Assembly (NCBI GenBank): GCA_021775805.1
Contig: JAJFHD010000089.1
Coordinates: 1 to 64,000 of the forward strand
From: Alphaproteobacteria bacterium
GTDB lineage: Bacteria; Pseudomonadota; Alphaproteobacteria; Rhizobiales; JAJFHC01
Length of the DNA: 64,000 nucleotides
Reading direction: 5' to 3'
Shown here: in pieces, positions 37,417 through 46,793 of the stretch
Position numbering within the stretch: position 1 is the stretch's first letter
How the letters are laid out: every line of letters begins with the position of its first letter
The notes under the pieces: generated by a model
Told to the model about the DNA's origin: nothing
Database searches by the model: none
Seen by the model: only the letters and a program-made list of their open reading frames with translations
Position numbers and translations under genes: made by a program

Positions 37417-38316
37417 ATGGATCGGTTTCACGCCATTCAGGTTTTTGTCAGTGTCGCGGACCGCGGCGGCTTTGCCGCCGCCGCCCGCAGCCTTGGCATG
37501 TCGCCGCCGGCTGTCACCCGCGCGGTTGCCATGCTTGAGGACCGATTGGGAACACGGCTGTTTGTCCGCACCACACGATCGGTTCGCCTGACCGAGGCCG
37601 GCGAGAGATTTCTCCACGACAGCCGGAGAATCCTGCTCGATCTCGAAGAAGCCGAGGACGCGGCCGTCGGTTCTCATGCCGCGCCGCGCGGCGAGCTCTA
37701 TATCACCGCTCCGGTTCTTTTCGGTCGGATGTTCGTGACGCCGGCGCTCGGTGACTATCTCAACCGATATCCTCAGATGAATGCCCGGACGTTGTTTGTC
37801 GACCGCATTGTCAGCCTGATGGACGAGGGGCTCGATGTTTCCGTTCGTATCGGCGAGTTGCCCGACTCCTCCCTCATTGCCGTTCGCGTCGGCGCCGTCC
37901 GCCAGGTCATGTTTGCGTCACCGGACTACCTTGAAAGTCATGGATTGCCGCAACAACCCAACGATCTTGACAACCATCGGCTGTTGCAGTCCACCGCCAT
38001 GGGAACAGCTTCCGACTGGGTGTTCCTGGAAAACGGCGCACAGTTTTCAATCCGCCCGAAGGCCCGATTGCGGATGAACACCAATGATGCCGTTATTGAG
38101 TTGGCTTTGCGTGGATGGGGTATGTCACGCCTCATGTCCTACCAGATTGCGCCGTATCTGGCCGAGGGTCGGCTTGAGACCGTGCTCGAAGAGTTTGAAT
38201 TGCCGCCTCTGCCGGTCCATATTCTCCATCAGGAGGGCCGAATGGTCTCCGCCAAGGTACGCTCGTTTGTCGATTTTCTGGCAGAATGCCTGAGAGCCGA
38301 CAAGGCGCTCAACTGA
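37417..38316 (+). CDS. LysR family regulator, probable regulator of the divergent AhpD-like gene
   Basis: This 299-residue regulator has an N-terminal HTH (about 2-60: GGFAAAARSLGMSPPAVTRAV) and an effector domain (about 90-290). It is divergently arranged with the AhpD-like/PNPOx genes, the classical LysR layout. It converges on the uspA gene with 23 bases between. Confidence 0.92.
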   Translation: MDRFHAIQVFVSVADRGGFAAAARSLGMSPPAVTRAVAMLEDRLGTRLFVRTTRSVRLTEAGERFLHDSRRILLDLEEAEDAAVGSHAAPRGELYITAPVLFGRMFVTPALGDYLNRYPQMNARTLFVDRIVSLMDEGLDVSVRIGELPDSSLIAVRVGAVRQVMFASPDYLESHGLPQQPNDLDNHRLLQSTAMGTASDWVFLENGAQFSIRPKARLRMNTNDAVIELALRGWGMSRLMSYQIAPYLAEGRLETVLEEFELPPLPVHILHQEGRMVSAKVRSFVDFLAECLRADKALN

Positions 38317-38339
38317 TCGCGGTCACTGGCGCAGCGGTA

Positions 38340-39344
38340 TCACCGCACGTTCAGTACCGACGTATCGGCCCCGCCCATGACGTCGAAGGCGACGCTGCCA
38401 ACCACGAAGCGCTTGAGTCGCGACTTGCCCGAGTCCGCTACCGTAATCAGCCTGAACTGTCGTCCGGCCTCAATGATCGTTTCCACCGGGTCGCCGACCG
38501 GTGCAATTGTGCCGGCGACGGTGAGGCCCATGTTCTCGAGTTTCCCGCGGGCATAATCGAGATGATTCTCGACCGTCGGCAGATCATCCTTTTGCCGGGC
38601 CACGGAAATGATCGTGACCGGCTCGCCGCAATGATTAGCCAGAACGGCGGCCTGCTGCATGGATGTAATGGCGTGGTCGGAACCGTCGATGCCAATGAGA
38701 AAACCGCGCCGGCCGTGGGTTTCCCGCTTCGTCAGAACAGAGCACGGTGCCAGCATCGCCACCTTCTGCACCGTACTCGGGTCACGGTAACTGCTGAATT
38801 CGCTGCGCCAGCGTTTTGGCGGGCCGGTGATAATCAGATTGTAGGGTCCGAGTTCGTACTGGTCGAGAATGCCGCTGGCAACGTCGACCGCGATCTTAAG
38901 CTTCAGGACGATCGACTTGCCGCTCGGAGAACGGTACTCGACCTTGTTGTCGCCCAGCGGGTCGCCAAAGACGTCTGTGTGAGCCGCCATGGTTTTCCAG
39001 TCGTCCTGCATGTGTCCCTGTTCGGCCAGGAGGTTGAGCCCGTGCTTCAGATACTCGATCCCGGGCAGGTCCAGTCCCCAGTCGAGCATGTTCTGGCGTG
39101 CCACGCGGATCTGCAGGCCGCCGGTATTCAGGCCCTGGTCGATGCGGCGAACATAGAGAAGAATGATGTCACATTCTTCGCTGCGGCCAATGTCGGCAGC
39201 CAGTTTGACCCCTTCGAAGGACCCATCGGTTCCGTTAAGGCAGACCAGGATGCGAAAACGGTTGTACCGCCGTTCCTGTTCGGCGGCGAGTTCCTTCAGG
39301 TGCTGGCGCTCTTCTTCCTGGGTTTTGCGGCTGAGACCGATCAT
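38340..39344 (-). CDS. Universal stress protein with two UspA domains
   Basis: This 334-residue cytoplasmic protein has tandem Usp domains (about residues 28-165 and 188-334). The second retains a G-X9-GS ATP-like motif (GKSRLKRFVVGS). The first starts FRILVCLNGTDGSFEGVKLA. The gene begins 3 bases after the SLC13 transporter stop, so the two are co-transcribed. A regulatory role on that transporter is possible but not shown. Confidence 0.9.
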   Translation of the reverse strand: MIGLSRKTQEEERQHLKELAAEQERRYNRFRILVCLNGTDGSFEGVKLAADIGRSEECDIILLYVRRIDQGLNTGGLQIRVARQNMLDWGLDLPGIEYLKHGLNLLAEQGHMQDDWKTMAAHTDVFGDPLGDNKVEYRSPSGKSIVLKLKIAVDVASGILDQYELGPYNLIITGPPKRWRSEFSSYRDPSTVQKVAMLAPCSVLTKRETHGRRGFLIGIDGSDHAITSMQQAAVLANHCGEPVTIISVARQKDDLPTVENHLDYARGKLENMGLTVAGTIAPVGDPVETIIEAGRQFRLITVADSGKSRLKRFVVGSVAFDVMGGADTSVLNVR

Positions 39345-39347
39345 GAC

Positions 39348-40910
39348 TCACGCTCCAATCAGCGGCCAGTACACGGCCGCCGCAACCAGCATGATGATGG
39401 TCGAGGCAATGACCATGCGCCAGCCGACTTTCAGAAAGTCGGAAGGCTTCAGATATCCGGCCGCAAACACGATCGTGCAGGCGGGTGTGCCGACAACGGT
39501 CAGATAGGCAAATGCCGAAGAGACAGCGGTTATGAAACCGAGGATGAGCGGGCTCTCTCCGGCGACTGATGCCATTTTCAACGATATTGGTCCGAGGACG
39601 GCGACGGCAGCGCCATTCGACATGGTATTGGTCACCAGGGTCGTGAGAGCCGATACCGAAACCCATAGCCCGAAACCCTGATCGGCACCGAACGGCGCGA
39701 GGACGGTCAGAAATCCCTGTGCAATCCACTCAGCGGCGCCGGTTTCTTTCATCTGCACCCCGAGTGAAATCGCCGCTGCATAAAGCAGTACAACGCCCCA
39801 GTTGACGCCGGAGTTGATGTCCTCCCACCGGACCAGGCCTGCAATCAGGAAGGCCGACGCCCCGAGTATTGCCACCGTGCCCATGCCGATGGCACTGGAC
39901 TGGAAGATCCAGCCGTACAGAATGATGAAGAACAGCAATATTGCCATCCAGTTGGCTGGCGTCATCGGTCCTTCCAGTCGCATCTGGGCGCGCAGGCGGG
40001 CAACCGCACGCGACAGGTCCCTGTATTCAGGTTTGAAAGTGGCAAACAGGATCAGCGTCACGACCGGCAATTGTACCAGGAAGATCGGGTAGGCGTAGAG
40101 CATCCAGGTGACGTAATCGATGATGAATTTCCTGGTTTCCGGATTGGTGGGGTCATAGAAGAACTCCTTCCAGTACCCGATCATGATCGCGTTGCGCGCG
40201 CCGCCGGACGGCGTACCGATGCCCGCGACCGAACACCCATAGGCGATTGAGAACAGGATGACCGCCGCCAGGCCGCGCACGGCTTTCCGGTCGGTGTCGG
40301 TGAGTGTGATCAGGGTCAGGCCAACCGGCAGCATCATCGCCGCCACGGTATGCTCGCCCACGAACGAGGCCAGCAGACCGGACACCAGGGATATGCCAAA
40401 GCAGATAGATATGGTGCGCGTGCCTGTCATGCGGACGATCAACCAGGCGATGCGCTGGTCGAGTTTCTGTTTGACGACGGCGACCGCCAACATCAGGGAG
40501 CCCATGATGAACAGCACGGAATCCGTCATCAGGCTTTGAGCGACCTTGGTCGATTCGATATGAAGCAGGAGGACTTGGCCGCAGATGATCATCAGCGAAA
40601 CCGTCGGCAACGGGATCGGCTCGGTAATGAACAGTATCGTGGCCACCACCGACATCGTCAGCACGATCCAGCCTTCCTGCTGAAGACCGGCAGGGGCCGG
40701 AATGTTGAGCATCATGGCGCCCACGGCCATGGCAAAAAAGAACCACCGCTTTTCCCAGAAATAGTAAAAGTTGATCTGAGCGCGGATGACCAGCAGACGG
40801 TGCCGTCCCTGCCTGCGCATCCTGAGCGACCAGCGCCCGGACGGCTCATGGGCCTGCAGGCTGTCGCGGACAAGGCTGAACTCGCCTTGTGAGGCGCTGG
40901 ATGCAGTCAT
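39348..40910 (-). CDS. SLC13/DASS-family anion or dicarboxylate transporter
   Basis: This 520-residue inner-membrane protein has about twelve predicted membrane segments. The DASS sodium-site motifs are recognisable: GIGTPSGGARNAI in the first repeat and VTNTMSNGAAVAVLG in the second. GGTAGGAG precedes the ATG. A basic N-terminal tail (RMRRQGRHRL) faces the cytoplasm. It is coupled to a two-domain universal stress protein gene downstream. The substrate could be sulfate, dicarboxylates or other anions. Confidence 0.92.
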   Translation of the reverse strand: MTASSASQGEFSLVRDSLQAHEPSGRWSLRMRRQGRHRLLVIRAQINFYYFWEKRWFFFAMAVGAMMLNIPAPAGLQQEGWIVLTMSVVATILFITEPIPLPTVSLMIICGQVLLLHIESTKVAQSLMTDSVLFIMGSLMLAVAVVKQKLDQRIAWLIVRMTGTRTISICFGISLVSGLLASFVGEHTVAAMMLPVGLTLITLTDTDRKAVRGLAAVILFSIAYGCSVAGIGTPSGGARNAIMIGYWKEFFYDPTNPETRKFIIDYVTWMLYAYPIFLVQLPVVTLILFATFKPEYRDLSRAVARLRAQMRLEGPMTPANWMAILLFFIILYGWIFQSSAIGMGTVAILGASAFLIAGLVRWEDINSGVNWGVVLLYAAAISLGVQMKETGAAEWIAQGFLTVLAPFGADQGFGLWVSVSALTTLVTNTMSNGAAVAVLGPISLKMASVAGESPLILGFITAVSSAFAYLTVVGTPACTIVFAAGYLKPSDFLKVGWRMVIASTIIMLVAAAVYWPLIGA

Positions 40911-41189
40911 CGTTCTCCTACCGGGCCAGGCAGGCGCATTCTTGACAAAATGCCGCAACGTCCTGTGCGGCTAGACCTTAGCTGATGAGACCGGCACTGA
41001 CCCCGCTTTCATCTTCCCTGCTCAAACTATAGACCGGGATCCCGCCTGTGGCCAAATCTCGATTGAAGTCACCAGGCCGCATTCCCATTGGCCGGCACGG
41101 ATTGCTCGCATCGTCCAGTTTTCCAAAGGGTGTCACAAAGCCTGTCGCTCAATCGTCTCTATATCGTGGCTCTCGGCTAACAATGGCAT

Positions 41190-41430
41190 GGGAAGAAAAT
41201 CATGAGCGACGCAAAAGCGGTGAAATACGAGTATCACAGATCAAACCTTGCGGCTTCTGCATAAAGATGCACACCCGACAAGCCCGCGAGGACGGTGAGA
41301 CCAGTGAACGGCTGGATCGTGTGGTCGTGTGGGATCAGGTCAGCGATTTCAGCGAACGCGAACGAGCGGCGCTGGCGTGGACCGAGGCTTTGACGATGCC
41401 CGATGCAAAGCTTGATCTTGGATCCCTGCG
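41190..41430 (+). pseudogene. Remnant of a carboxymuconolactone decarboxylase-like (CMD) gene
   Basis: One plus-strand frame reads IRVSQIKPCGFCIKMHTRQA, then REDGETSERLD and FSERERAALAWTEALTMPD. These match the middle of the CMD/AhpD family, with the Cys-X2-Cys and His core. The N-terminal 40-50 residues and the C-terminal half (after LDLG) are missing. It joins directly to a sigma-factor fragment in another frame, so it is a broken gene. Confidence 0.8.
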
Positions 41431-41555
41431 CGCCCCAAACTCAAGGGGCTCGCTTACCGCATCCTCGGCTCGATGGCCGATGCCGAGGATGCCATGCAGG
41501 ACATATTCTTGAAATCGGTGACGGTCGATCGGAACGGGATTGACAATCCTGCGCC
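41431..41555 (+). pseudogene. Remnant of an ECF41-type sigma factor
   Basis: Reading from 41431, RPKLKGLAYRILGSMADAED continues AMQDIFLK and VDRNGIDNP. This is region 2 of ECF41/SigJ-like sigma factors (usual form RPRLxGLAYRMLGSxADAEDxVQ). The N-terminal dozen residues and everything after region 2 are missing. It ends at the DUF4170 gene stop. ECF41 sigma genes are known neighbours of CMD genes, which supports a common origin of the two remnants. Confidence 0.8.
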
Positions 41556-41556
41556 G

Positions 41557-41802
41557 TCACCCGAACTTGCCGTCGCCGTCCGGGTCGAGCAGCTTGTGCA
41601 TGTGCACGATGAAGTAGCGCATGTGGGCATTGTCGACGGTGCGTTGTGCCATCGATTTCCAGGCATCGTAGGCCTTTGCGTAGTTGGGATAGATCCCGAC
41701 CACGTCGAGTGCATCGAGGTCCTTGAAATCGATGCCGTCCAGGTCGTTCAGTTCGCCGCCGAACACCAGATGCAGAAGCTGTTTTGGGGATTCATCACTC
41801 AT
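41557..41802 (-). CDS. DUF4170 family small protein
   Basis: This 81-residue protein contains DLDALDVVGIYPNYAKAY and the end MRYFIVHMHKLLDP, typical of DUF4170. Function is unknown. It follows the cysQ-like gene after 33 bases and is the last gene of a pmbA-cysQ-DUF4170 unit. In related species I recall KDO/lipid A genes following this trio, but here the next sequence is the sigma/CMD remnant. Confidence 0.88.
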   Translation of the reverse strand: MSDESPKQLLHLVFGGELNDLDGIDFKDLDALDVVGIYPNYAKAYDAWKSMAQRTVDNAHMRYFIVHMHKLLDPDGDGKFG

Positions 41803-41835
41803 GATGCAAACTCCGGTTGGTACTGTTGTCTGAGA

Positions 41836-42645
41836 TTAAGGGGCCCGATAGGTCTGTGTCTGCTTCAGCAAGGCCTTGTGCAGTGCCGGGCCCGCCGCGA
41901 GAACCGTACTGTGCCGGGGATTGGGTTGGTTGTAGACGATCGGCCCGCCGTCATGCAGCGTGACATGGCCGCCGGCTTCCTCGACCACGAGGTGGGCCGC
42001 CGCCAGGTCCCAGTCGTGCTTGCGTGAAATGGCGAGCGTCGCATCGTAGGTGCCCGATGCCACCAGACAAAGCCGGTAGGCCATGGAGTTCCTCGACGTG
42101 ACCTTCATTTCCGGCCACGGCATGCCCCAGCGCTCGCCGTTGAAGGCGCCCGAATTGGCAACCATTTCACAGCCCTCCACATGGGCCCGGTCACTGACCG
42201 TCACAACGTCGCCGTTCAGGCGTGCACCGTCGCCCCGCACCGCCTCGAAAAACTCGTCCTTGACCGGGTTGAACACGGCCGCCAGAACCGGGCGGCCCCT
42301 GTCCACCAGTGCCACACTCACGGTCCAGTGCGGTGTTCCTTTGATAAACGAGCGGGTGCCATCGATCGGGTCGACCACCCAGACCTTTTCCAGTCCAAGC
42401 CGTTGTTCGTTGTCGGCGGTTTCCTCGGACAGCCAGCCATACGGGCATCCCTGGCCGGTCAGGCGATCCTGCAGCAGGTCGTTGACCGCAAGATCCGCCT
42501 CGCTGATCGGCGTCTTGTCGTCCTTTATCCAGTGTTTGGGCGATTTGCCGAAATAGTCGAGCGCCCGCAATCCTGCTTCCCGCACACTTGCGCGCAGCAA
42601 GTCGCGGTCTTGCCGAAACCGGGCCAGGACTTCAGGTTCCCGCAA
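41836..42645 (-). CDS. cysQ: Inositol monophosphatase-family protein (CysQ-like)
   Basis: This 269-residue magnesium-dependent phosphatase has metal site SEETAD, the signature WVVDPIDGTRSFIKG and the C-terminal HDWDLAAAHLVVEEAGG. The family removes the 3'-phosphate of PAP or hydrolyses inositol phosphates. Which activity this protein has cannot be decided by eye, so the symbol is tentative. It overlaps the end of the pmbA gene by 14 bases. Confidence 0.85.
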   Translation of the reverse strand: MREPEVLARFRQDRDLLRASVREAGLRALDYFGKSPKHWIKDDKTPISEADLAVNDLLQDRLTGQGCPYGWLSEETADNEQRLGLEKVWVVDPIDGTRSFIKGTPHWTVSVALVDRGRPVLAAVFNPVKDEFFEAVRGDGARLNGDVVTVSDRAHVEGCEMVANSGAFNGERWGMPWPEMKVTSRNSMAYRLCLVASGTYDATLAISRKHDWDLAAAHLVVEEAGGHVTLHDGGPIVYNQPNPRHSTVLAAGPALHKALLKQTQTYRAP

Positions 42646-44014
42646 CGGTCATGCCCTCAATGCGAAGCGTCGGTGCGTTGACGCCGTATCTGAATTCGAG
42701 ATCGTCAGCAGCCGTCAGGTTGGCAAACATGTCATTCAGGTTTCCGGCAACGGTAATTTCGCTCACCGGGTAGGCAATTTCTCCGTTTTCAATCCAGAAA
42801 CCTGCCGCACCGCGGCTGTAATCCCCGTTAATGCCGTTGACCCCCATCCCGATCAGGTCGGTGATGTAGAGCCCTTCGCCGATATCAGCCAGAAGATCTT
42901 CAAAACCCGTTGAGCCGGGGGTCATGTAAAGATTGGTCGCCGACGGCGATGGCGGCCCGCCGATTCCGCGCGATGCCCGTCCATTGTTTCCAAGGCCAAG
43001 CTGGCGCGACGTGCGGCTGTCGAGCAGCCACGACTTCAGCGTGCCGTTTTCAACCAAGGAAAGTTGAGTATTGCCGACGCCTTCGGCATCGAAGGGCTTC
43101 GACCTCAGACCCCGGACGCGATGAGGCTCGTCCATGATCGAAATCCCCGGTGCAAATATCCGTTCGCCCATTTTCTCCTTGAGAAAACTGGTTCCCCGGG
43201 CAATCGACGCCCCGTTGACGGCATTGGAAAGGTGCGAAACCATGCCGCCTGACACCCGGCGGTCGTAGACGACGGGCACGTTCTGTGACGGTTTTTTTCG
43301 CGGGTTAAGCCGCCTGACCGTGCGCTTGCCGGCAATCCGGCCGATGTCCTCGGGCGCCCCCAGGTCATCGAAGTGAATCGCCTGGCTGTAATCGTAATCG
43401 CGCTCCATTTCCGTGCCCGTTCCCGCGACCACCGAACAGGAGACGCTGAACGAAGAGCTGCAGTAGCTGCCGACAAACCCGTGGGAGGTCGCCAGGACGA
43501 CACCCGAAACGCCGCAGGCGGCGCCCGCTCCCAGTGAGTTGGTGATGCCCTCGACGGCCAAGGCGGAATCCTCGGCCCTTCTGGCAAGTTCGTTGAGCTC
43601 AATGGCGCTGACGTGGCGGCCGTCGAACAGGTCGAGGTCCGGAGGGTTCACGGCCAGCGCATCGGGGTCAGCGAGCCCGCCATGAGGGTCGGGAGGGGCC
43701 ACCCTTGCCATGGCCACCGCACGTTCCGCCATCTTTTCCAGATCCGACGGATCAAAGCTTGTCGAGGAAACCGAGGCGACCGACTGGCCGACGAAAACTC
43801 GCAGACCCAGGTCGCGGCTTTCCGACCGTTCGATATCTTCGATCGCGCCCATCCGGCAACTGGCGCTTGTGGACTCCGCCTCAAGGATGATCGCGTCGGC
43901 GGCGTCGGCCCCGTGGCTGCGCGCCTTGGCCAGAACGGTTGCGGCTATTTCTTTCAGCCGCTCATTGTCGGTCTTCCGGGCTATCGGGTCTGCGGATGCG
44001 GTGATTTCAGTCAT
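42632..44014 (-). CDS. pmbA: TldE/PmbA metalloprotease subunit
   Basis: This 460-residue cytoplasmic partner of TldD in the TldD/TldE protease processes modified peptides and antitoxins. The family core ends with SRGAAGFWIENGEIAYPVSE and EITVAGNLNDMF, plus VNGINGDYSRGAAG. It lacks the HExxxH zinc motif that its partner TldD at 56013-57440 has, as expected. It is first in the pmbA-cysQ-DUF4170 unit. Confidence 0.95.
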   Translation of the reverse strand: MTEITASADPIARKTDNERLKEIAATVLAKARSHGADAADAIILEAESTSASCRMGAIEDIERSESRDLGLRVFVGQSVASVSSTSFDPSDLEKMAERAVAMARVAPPDPHGGLADPDALAVNPPDLDLFDGRHVSAIELNELARRAEDSALAVEGITNSLGAGAACGVSGVVLATSHGFVGSYCSSSFSVSCSVVAGTGTEMERDYDYSQAIHFDDLGAPEDIGRIAGKRTVRRLNPRKKPSQNVPVVYDRRVSGGMVSHLSNAVNGASIARGTSFLKEKMGERIFAPGISIMDEPHRVRGLRSKPFDAEGVGNTQLSLVENGTLKSWLLDSRTSRQLGLGNNGRASRGIGGPPSPSATNLYMTPGSTGFEDLLADIGEGLYITDLIGMGVNGINGDYSRGAAGFWIENGEIAYPVSEITVAGNLNDMFANLTAADDLEFRYGVNAPTLRIEGMTVAGT

Positions 44015-44218
44015 ATGGTACGCTGAACCTCTTGTCCTTCACGGTCATCATCTCAGTATCGGCGCCAAACGCCCAGAGGCATAGCGCAGTCTGGCCCATG
44101 CGCCAACGGCAATTCGGAAACTTTTTTCAGACACTAAACATTAACCGAGCTTTTTAACGCGATCCCAAATCTTGCGCGCTAGTGTGCGGATCAGGGAAGG
44201 CGTTATTTGGGGACAAAA

Positions 44219-44791
44219 ATGATCGGGTTCAAAAACCCGGCTCCCAAGCAGGCGCGCATCGAACACGACACATTCTGGCCAGACTGCCAGCTGACTGTCG
44301 ATCCGTTCAATCTGCCGGTTCGTTATGAACTGCCGGGTCGCACGGCGTTCGAGCGCGCCATTGGAGCCAGATGGACAGTGACACTCTACAAGAACCACAT
44401 CGTGCTGTGGCGCGACGGACCGCTGTGGCGCACCGATCCGCTGGTCGTGCCGCTTGCCGTGTTCGATGCCGTGGTGCTTGCCGGCGGTCATGCCCGGTCG
44501 GGCAGGTTCCGGATTGCCGTCATCCTCCAGGGCAAGAACGGCGGTCTTTCCGTCCCGCTGTATGTTGCCGATCATTCCGACGACGTTGCCGCCTATTGGC
44601 AGGCCTGGGGCCGCTCTTTGGGACTTCCGGTCCGTGTGTCCGCTCCTGATGGTTCCCTGAAAGATCCGCTGAAGAAACTTGGAAGCGTTGTCGTTGGGCG
44701 GGCTTTGCCGCGCCGGGCGCCCGGACAGGGCGCAGCCCGCCGCTGCAATGACGTGACGGTCGCCAGATCGAGGGTATCGGCCACCAGATAG
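44219..44791 (+). CDS. Hypothetical protein, DUF6101-like
   Basis: This 190-residue protein has no membrane segment or signal peptide. The pattern LTVDPFNLPVRYELPG, then IVLWRDGPLW and VPLAVFDAVVLA, resembles a Rhizobiales family I know as DUF6101. This assignment is uncertain. It starts 205 bases from pmbA and converges on ubiA. GGGG lies 6 bases before the ATG, and TTTGGGGAC precedes it. The C-terminal 40 residues are arginine-rich and low complexity. Confidence 0.6.
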   Translation: MIGFKNPAPKQARIEHDTFWPDCQLTVDPFNLPVRYELPGRTAFERAIGARWTVTLYKNHIVLWRDGPLWRTDPLVVPLAVFDAVVLAGGHARSGRFRIAVILQGKNGGLSVPLYVADHSDDVAAYWQAWGRSLGLPVRVSAPDGSLKDPLKKLGSVVVGRALPRRAPGQGAARRCNDVTVARSRVSATR

Positions 44792-44861
44792 GGATGATCC
44801 GGAGCAGGATGCGGGCGGAACACCACACACACTTGGACATGCCGCCCTGTGACGAGCGGCC

Positions 44862-45812
44862 TCAAAAAAGCGAATCGGCAACGATCGCCGCGAGGACGAT
44901 GAACCCGAAATCACGGTTGGAGTGGAACAGGGTCAGGCAGCGGTCCGGGTTGTCAATGTCAAGCTTGGCAATCTGCCAGGCGAGGTGACCGGCCGCGGCC
45001 AGCATCCCGAGACTGAAAACAAGACCGCCGCCGGCCAGGTATCCGGCGATCCATATGCCGGCTATGGTTGCTGTGTAGAACCCCGACAGCCATTTGGGCG
45101 TTGCATCGCCGAACTTCAGTGCCGTCGACTTCAGGCCGATCAGCGCGTCGTCTTCCTTGTCCTGATGGGCATAGATCGTGTCGTAACCGAGCGTCCAGCA
45201 GATGCCCGCCACATACAGTACCACGGGAGCTGCACTCAGTGATCCCGACACCGCTGCCCAACCCAGCAAGGCACCCCAGTTAAAGGCAAGGCCAAGGAAG
45301 AGTTGTGGCCAGTAGGTCACCCGCTTCATGAACGGATAAACCGCCACGATAACCAGTGATGCCGCTCCCAGGACGATGGCAAACAGGTTGAACTGCAGCA
45401 GCACAGCCAATCCCAGAAGGCATTGGAGTACGAGGAAGAGTTTCGCCCGGGCAACGGACACCTGTCCGCTTGGAATCGGGCGCGACCGGGTTCGCGCCAC
45501 CTGCGCATCGAAATCCCTGTCGACCAGATCATTGAAGGTGCAGCCTGCGCCACGCATGGTAAGCGCCCCGACACCAAAAAGAACGAACAGGACCGGGTCG
45601 GGCCAACCCGTACCGTCGTGAAGGGCAATCATGGCGAGCGACCACCAGCATGGCCATAACAAAAGCCAGGTGCCGATCGGCCGGTCGAGACGGCCCAGTC
45701 TCAGATAGGGACGGGTCCAGGCGGGAGCCAGGCTGTCGACCCAGTTGCCGCGTGAGTCCGCCACGGGCGCGTCGACCGTATCGATATTGTCTGGCGCTCT
45801 CGGTTCGCTCAT
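44862..45812 (-). CDS. ubiA: 4-hydroxybenzoate polyprenyltransferase
   Basis: This 316-residue inner-membrane prenyltransferase attaches the isoprenoid side chain in ubiquinone synthesis. The two Asp-rich motifs are present: NDLVDRDFDAQV and YDTIYAHQDKEDD. Eight to nine membrane helices are predicted. ATG 45812 begins MSEPRAPDN. It is divergent from rsmE. Ubiquinone feeds the respiratory chain whose oxidase is encoded at 58845 onwards. Confidence 0.95.
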   Translation of the reverse strand: MSEPRAPDNIDTVDAPVADSRGNWVDSLAPAWTRPYLRLGRLDRPIGTWLLLWPCWWSLAMIALHDGTGWPDPVLFVLFGVGALTMRGAGCTFNDLVDRDFDAQVARTRSRPIPSGQVSVARAKLFLVLQCLLGLAVLLQFNLFAIVLGAASLVIVAVYPFMKRVTYWPQLFLGLAFNWGALLGWAAVSGSLSAAPVVLYVAGICWTLGYDTIYAHQDKEDDALIGLKSTALKFGDATPKWLSGFYTATIAGIWIAGYLAGGGLVFSLGMLAAAGHLAWQIAKLDIDNPDRCLTLFHSNRDFGFIVLAAIVADSLF

Positions 45813-45903
45813 GACAAAAGACTTAATCGCTTTCCACTGCCGCCGCAATCGGCGGCGGTGTCGCGGTATCGAACAGATCCTTGTTCACGTCACCGGATTG
45901 TTT

Positions 45904-46662
45904 ATGGGCAGGAACGACAACAAAACCACCAGGGTCCCGAGACTCTTTGTTGAACAGGCGTTGTCGGAAGATGCTCTGGTCTCAGGAGACGCAAACCAGG
46001 CCAACTATCTCAAGAATGTCATGCGGCTGAAACAGGGCCAGGCAGTCTTGCTGTTCAATGGCTGTGACGGTGAATGGCGCGCCACCATTGAAAATGCCGC
46101 AAAGAAAACCTGCGACCTGAGGTGCGTCGAACAAGTCCGGCCTCAGGGACCGGCACCGCAACTGATTTACGTGTTCGCGCCTCTCAAGCACGCCCGTCTT
46201 GATTACATGGTCCAGAAGGCAACGGAGATGGGAGCCGGTGTTCTTCAACCTGTGCTGACGCAGCGCACCTCTGTATCCCGGGTTAATCTCGATCGCATGA
46301 AAGCCAATGCCATCGAGGCGGCCGAACAGTGTGAAATGGACACCGTGCCGGAGGTTCGTTCACCGGAAAAACTGGAACGGTTACTTGAGAGCTGGCCCAA
46401 AGACAGGCCCCTCGTATATTGCGATGAGTTGGCACCGCGCGGGTCGCCTGTGGCGCAACTCAAGGCCATTTCAGATGAGCCGGGCGGTGTCCTGATCGGT
46501 CCCGAGGGCGGTTTTTCGCCGGAAGAACGCCAATTGCTCTCGTCAAAACCGTTTGTCGTTCCTATATCCCTTGGACCCCGGATCATGCGGGCGGACACCG
46601 CAGCGGTTGCAGCGCTCGCCGTGGTGCAAGCAACACTTGGCGACTGGAACAGTTCGCGCTAG
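45904..46662 (+). CDS. rsmE: 16S rRNA (uracil(1498)-N(3))-methyltransferase
   Basis: This 252-residue SPOUT methyltransferase acts on the 30S subunit. The PUA-like N-terminus (about 10-80) precedes the knot with IGPEGGFSPEE and LGPRIMRADTAAVAALA, the SAM-binding deep trefoil motif. ATG 45904 is the first good start. The frame upstream overlaps ubiA and is not protein-like. It is followed 131 bases later by gshA. Confidence 0.95.
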   Translation: MGRNDNKTTRVPRLFVEQALSEDALVSGDANQANYLKNVMRLKQGQAVLLFNGCDGEWRATIENAAKKTCDLRCVEQVRPQGPAPQLIYVFAPLKHARLDYMVQKATEMGAGVLQPVLTQRTSVSRVNLDRMKANAIEAAEQCEMDTVPEVRSPEKLERLLESWPKDRPLVYCDELAPRGSPVAQLKAISDEPGGVLIGPEGGFSPEERQLLSSKPFVVPISLGPRIMRADTAAVAALAVVQATLGDWNSSR

Positions 46663-46793
46663 ATAGGCTTCAGCAAATAGGCATTGTTTCCGTGCGGATC
46701 GCGGTTACAGTATTCAGCAAAGTGATTTGTCTCAAAGATGCGGGCACTCGGGGCTCGGTTTGAGGCATACAGAAACCACAGGGAGTGCCGAAA

